DNA of 28,146 bases from Candidatus Avimonoglobus intestinipullorum (GTDB taxonomy: Bacteria; Bacillota; Clostridia; UBA1381). Within the stretch, counting starts at the first letter, position 1. Each line of letters starts with the position of its first letter. Location: the NCBI GenBank assembly GCA_018714645.1, contig DVND01000184.1, positions 1 to 28,146 of the forward strand, given 5' to 3'. The translations under genes were made by a program, and so were the position numbers. This document shows, piece by piece, positions 26,626 to 28,146 of the stretch. The notes under the pieces were generated by a model. It saw only the letters and a list, made by a program, of their open reading frames with translations, was not told the DNA's origin and searched no databases.

Positions 26626-27539
26626 ACATTGGCGGCACGAAATGCGCCGTGATTCTCGGCGACGAAAATGCGGCAATCGTAGATAAAATCAAGTTCGACA
26701 CAACAACTGTCGATGAGACCTATAAGCGGATTGTGGATGCGGTACGCGCTCTTGGCGCAGGGGAAGCGATCGGGATTTCCTGCGGTGGGCCCCTGGATGC
26801 AAAAAACGGCGTCATCCTGTCGCCGCCGAACCTTCCCGGCTGGGATGATGTGCATATTGTGGAATTGCTGGAGCATGCCTTCGGCGTTCCGGCATACCTG
26901 AAAAATGACGCTGACGCGTGCGCGCTGGCCGAATGGCAGCACGGTGCGGGAAAGGGCTGTGACAATATGGTGTTTATGACCTTTGGCACCGGCTTAGGCG
27001 CAGGGCTGATCCTAAATGGCAGGCTTTACACGGGCGCCAGTGACGCGGCGGGCGAAGCGGGGCATATCAGACTTTCGCGGCTTGGCCCGGTGGGCTATGG
27101 CAAGCCGGGATCATTCGAAGGCTTTTGCTCGGGAGGCGGGATCAAGCAAATCGGGCAGATGTTTGCCCGGGCGAAATTCCAGATGGGGGCGCGCGTGTCC
27201 TACTGTGAAAGCCCTGCGGAACTGGACGGGATTACGGCAAAAACAATTGCGGACTGTGCAAAGCAGGGGCAGGAAGACGCGCGGGAGGTATATGCTTTCT
27301 GCGGTAAAATGCTTGGCATGGGCCTTTCGGTTTTGATCGATATTTTAAACCCCGAAAGAATCGTCCTCGGCAGTATTTTTCAACGATGTGAGGAGCTGCT
27401 GCGCCCCTCCATGGAAGCGGTGGTCAGAGCGGAATGCCTCGCGGCCACGGCGGGGGCATGTACAATCGTACCGGCGGCGCTGGGCGACAGCATCGGCGAT
27501 GTTGCGGCATTGACAATTGCAATGATGGGAGATGGATAA
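26610..27539 (+). CDS. ROK-family sugar kinase, zinc-motif-lacking type
   Basis: A 309-residue cytoplasmic protein. The N-terminal phosphate loop DIGGTKCAV (6-14), the catalytic Asp in KNDADACALAEW (D100), the FGTGLGAGL loop (125-133) and GEAGHIRL (148-155, with the family His 152) mark an active ROK kinase. The usual CxCGxxGCxE zinc cluster is absent; the corresponding stretch reads GPVGYGKPGSFEGFCSGGGI (159-178). It should phosphorylate a free hexose released by the two mannosidases, plausibly mannose or a related sugar, but ROK specificity cannot be read from sequence. It has no helix-turn-helix, so it is not a ROK repressor. It overlaps the GH38 gene by 16 bases and ends one base before the preferred start of the SIS gene, suggesting tightly coupled expression. 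Confidence 0.92.
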   Translation: MYTGIDIGGTKCAVILGDENAAIVDKIKFDTTTVDETYKRIVDAVRALGAGEAIGISCGGPLDAKNGVILSPPNLPGWDDVHIVELLEHAFGVPAYLKNDADACALAEWQHGAGKGCDNMVFMTFGTGLGAGLILNGRLYTGASDAAGEAGHIRLSRLGPVGYGKPGSFEGFCSGGGIKQIGQMFARAKFQMGARVSYCESPAELDGITAKTIADCAKQGQEDAREVYAFCGKMLGMGLSVLIDILNPERIVLGSIFQRCEELLRPSMEAVVRAECLAATAGACTIVPAALGDSIGDVAALTIAMMGDG

Positions 27540-27540
27540 A

Positions 27541-28134
27541 ATGGAGCATCTGATAAAGCGGTATCCAGCGCTTTCGGCGTGCAGGGAGGATATAAAACAG
27601 GCTGAAAAGCTGCTGATTGATACCTATAAACACGGGGGAAAGGTCCTGGTGTGCGGCAACGGCGGGAGCGCCGCGGATAGCGAGCATATCGTAGGCGAGC
27701 TGATGAAGGGGTTTTTGTTAAAACGGCCCGTAGCCGACGCGCGGATCGCGGAAGCATTAAGAGGCAAGCTGCAGGGGGCGCTGAGGGCAATCTCGCTTGT
27801 GAGCCAGAGCGCGATTTTATCTGCCTACAGCAACGATGTTGACCCGGACATGGTGTATGCGCAGCTTGTTTACGGATATGCAAATGAAGGCGACCTGGTC
27901 ATTGGGCTTTCCACCTCCGGAAATTCCAAAAATGTTGTCTATGCGCAAATGGTCGCAAAGGCAGTGGGCGCAAAAACGCTTTCGCTCACAGGGGAAAAGG
28001 AGAGCAGGCTGTCTGAGCTGTCGGATGTGACGATCCGCGTCCCTGAAACGGAGACGTATAAAGTTCAGGAGCTGCATCTTCCGGTGTATCACTATTTATG
28101 CGCGGCTGTGGAAAAAACGTTTTTTCACGAATGA
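27541..28134 (+). CDS. SIS-domain phosphosugar isomerase-like protein, GmhA-related
   Basis: A 197-residue cytoplasmic protein. ATG 27541 is preferred over ATG 27532 because GGGAG (27527-27531) sits nine bases before it but touches the earlier codon. The SIS fold shows GNGGSAADSEHIVGELMKGF (39-58), STSGNSKNV (124-132) and a C-terminal ETYKVQELHLPVYHY stretch (171-185) with the Gln, Glu and His residues expected of the GmhA group. GmhA isomerises sedoheptulose 7-phosphate for heptose synthesis. In this setting, next to a hexose kinase and mannosidases in a likely Gram-positive host, a catabolic phosphosugar isomerase role is more plausible (inference). This is the last complete gene; the remaining 12 bases (28135-28146, GAAGG...) could hold the ribosome site of a further gene. 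Confidence 0.9.
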   Translation: MEHLIKRYPALSACREDIKQAEKLLIDTYKHGGKVLVCGNGGSAADSEHIVGELMKGFLLKRPVADARIAEALRGKLQGALRAISLVSQSAILSAYSNDVDPDMVYAQLVYGYANEGDLVIGLSTSGNSKNVVYAQMVAKAVGAKTLSLTGEKESRLSELSDVTIRVPETETYKVQELHLPVYHYLCAAVEKTFFHE

Positions 28135-28146
28135 GAAGGTTATCAC

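Noticed and set aside
6017..28134. Assignment of the locus to xanthan breakdown
   Set aside because: Beta-mannosidase, uronate lyase, alpha-mannosidase and deacylase fit the xanthan side chain, but no backbone endo-xanthanase, PL8, GH88 or cellobiose phosphorylase is visible. It is kept only as one of several candidates.
1..28146. Mobile elements, phage genes, CRISPR, tRNA or rRNA
   Set aside because: No transposase or integrase motifs, terminal repeats, regularly spaced repeats or RNA-gene signatures were found. Coding is continuous and uniform in style.

Overview
The window looks like part of a polysaccharide-utilisation operon from a Gram-positive, low-to-mid GC Clostridia-type bacterium (Bacillota). 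Several signs point that way: strong AGGAGG-type ribosome sites before almost every gene, two permeases of the LplB/YtcP carbohydrate ABC type, Sec signal peptides of the MKK...L type, and S-layer homology (SLH) surface proteins. SLH Clostridia of gut or rumen type (for example relatives of Monoglobus) fit the picture, but the sequence alone does not fix the genus. All twelve genes are on the + strand. Most are separated by fewer than 35 bases or overlap. The only sizeable gaps are 101 bases (12521-12621) and 73 bases (17107-17179), and the second contains a perfect 16-bp hairpin. No tRNA, rRNA, insertion sequence, CRISPR array or regulator gene was seen.

Layout. Bases 1-1865: two ABC permease subunits, the first cut by the window edge; the substrate-binding protein and regulator are probably just upstream. 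Bases 1862-6002: two exported SLH proteins, one with three C-terminal SLH repeats after a Gly/Ser linker, the other with N-terminal SLH repeats and a long unassigned body. Bases 6017-21931: four very large exported multidomain proteins of 755 to 1583 residues. Two are paralogous heparinase II/III-fold proteins (likely polysaccharide lyases). One is a probable two-headed esterase with a NodB polysaccharide deacetylase domain followed by an SGNH hydrolase domain. One has only binding-type beta-sandwich modules. These four share modules, and the last (17180-21931) reads as a mosaic of two of its neighbours. Bases 21961-28134: a cytoplasmic set without signal peptides, comprising a GH2 beta-mannosidase-like enzyme, a GH38 alpha-mannosidase, a ROK sugar kinase lacking the usual zinc cysteines, and a GmhA-like SIS-domain protein.

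Proposed working order (inference): surface lyases and deacylases open and strip an acylated polymer, beta-sandwich modules and SLH proteins hold substrate and enzymes at the wall, the LplB/YtcP-type transporter imports oligosaccharides, and the two mannosidases with the kinase and isomerase finish them inside. Lyase, deacylase, alpha-mannosidase and beta-mannosidase together suggest an acylated glycan containing both uronic acid and mannose. The exact substrate cannot be read from this window, and no unsaturated-uronyl hydrolase (GH88/GH105) is present here.
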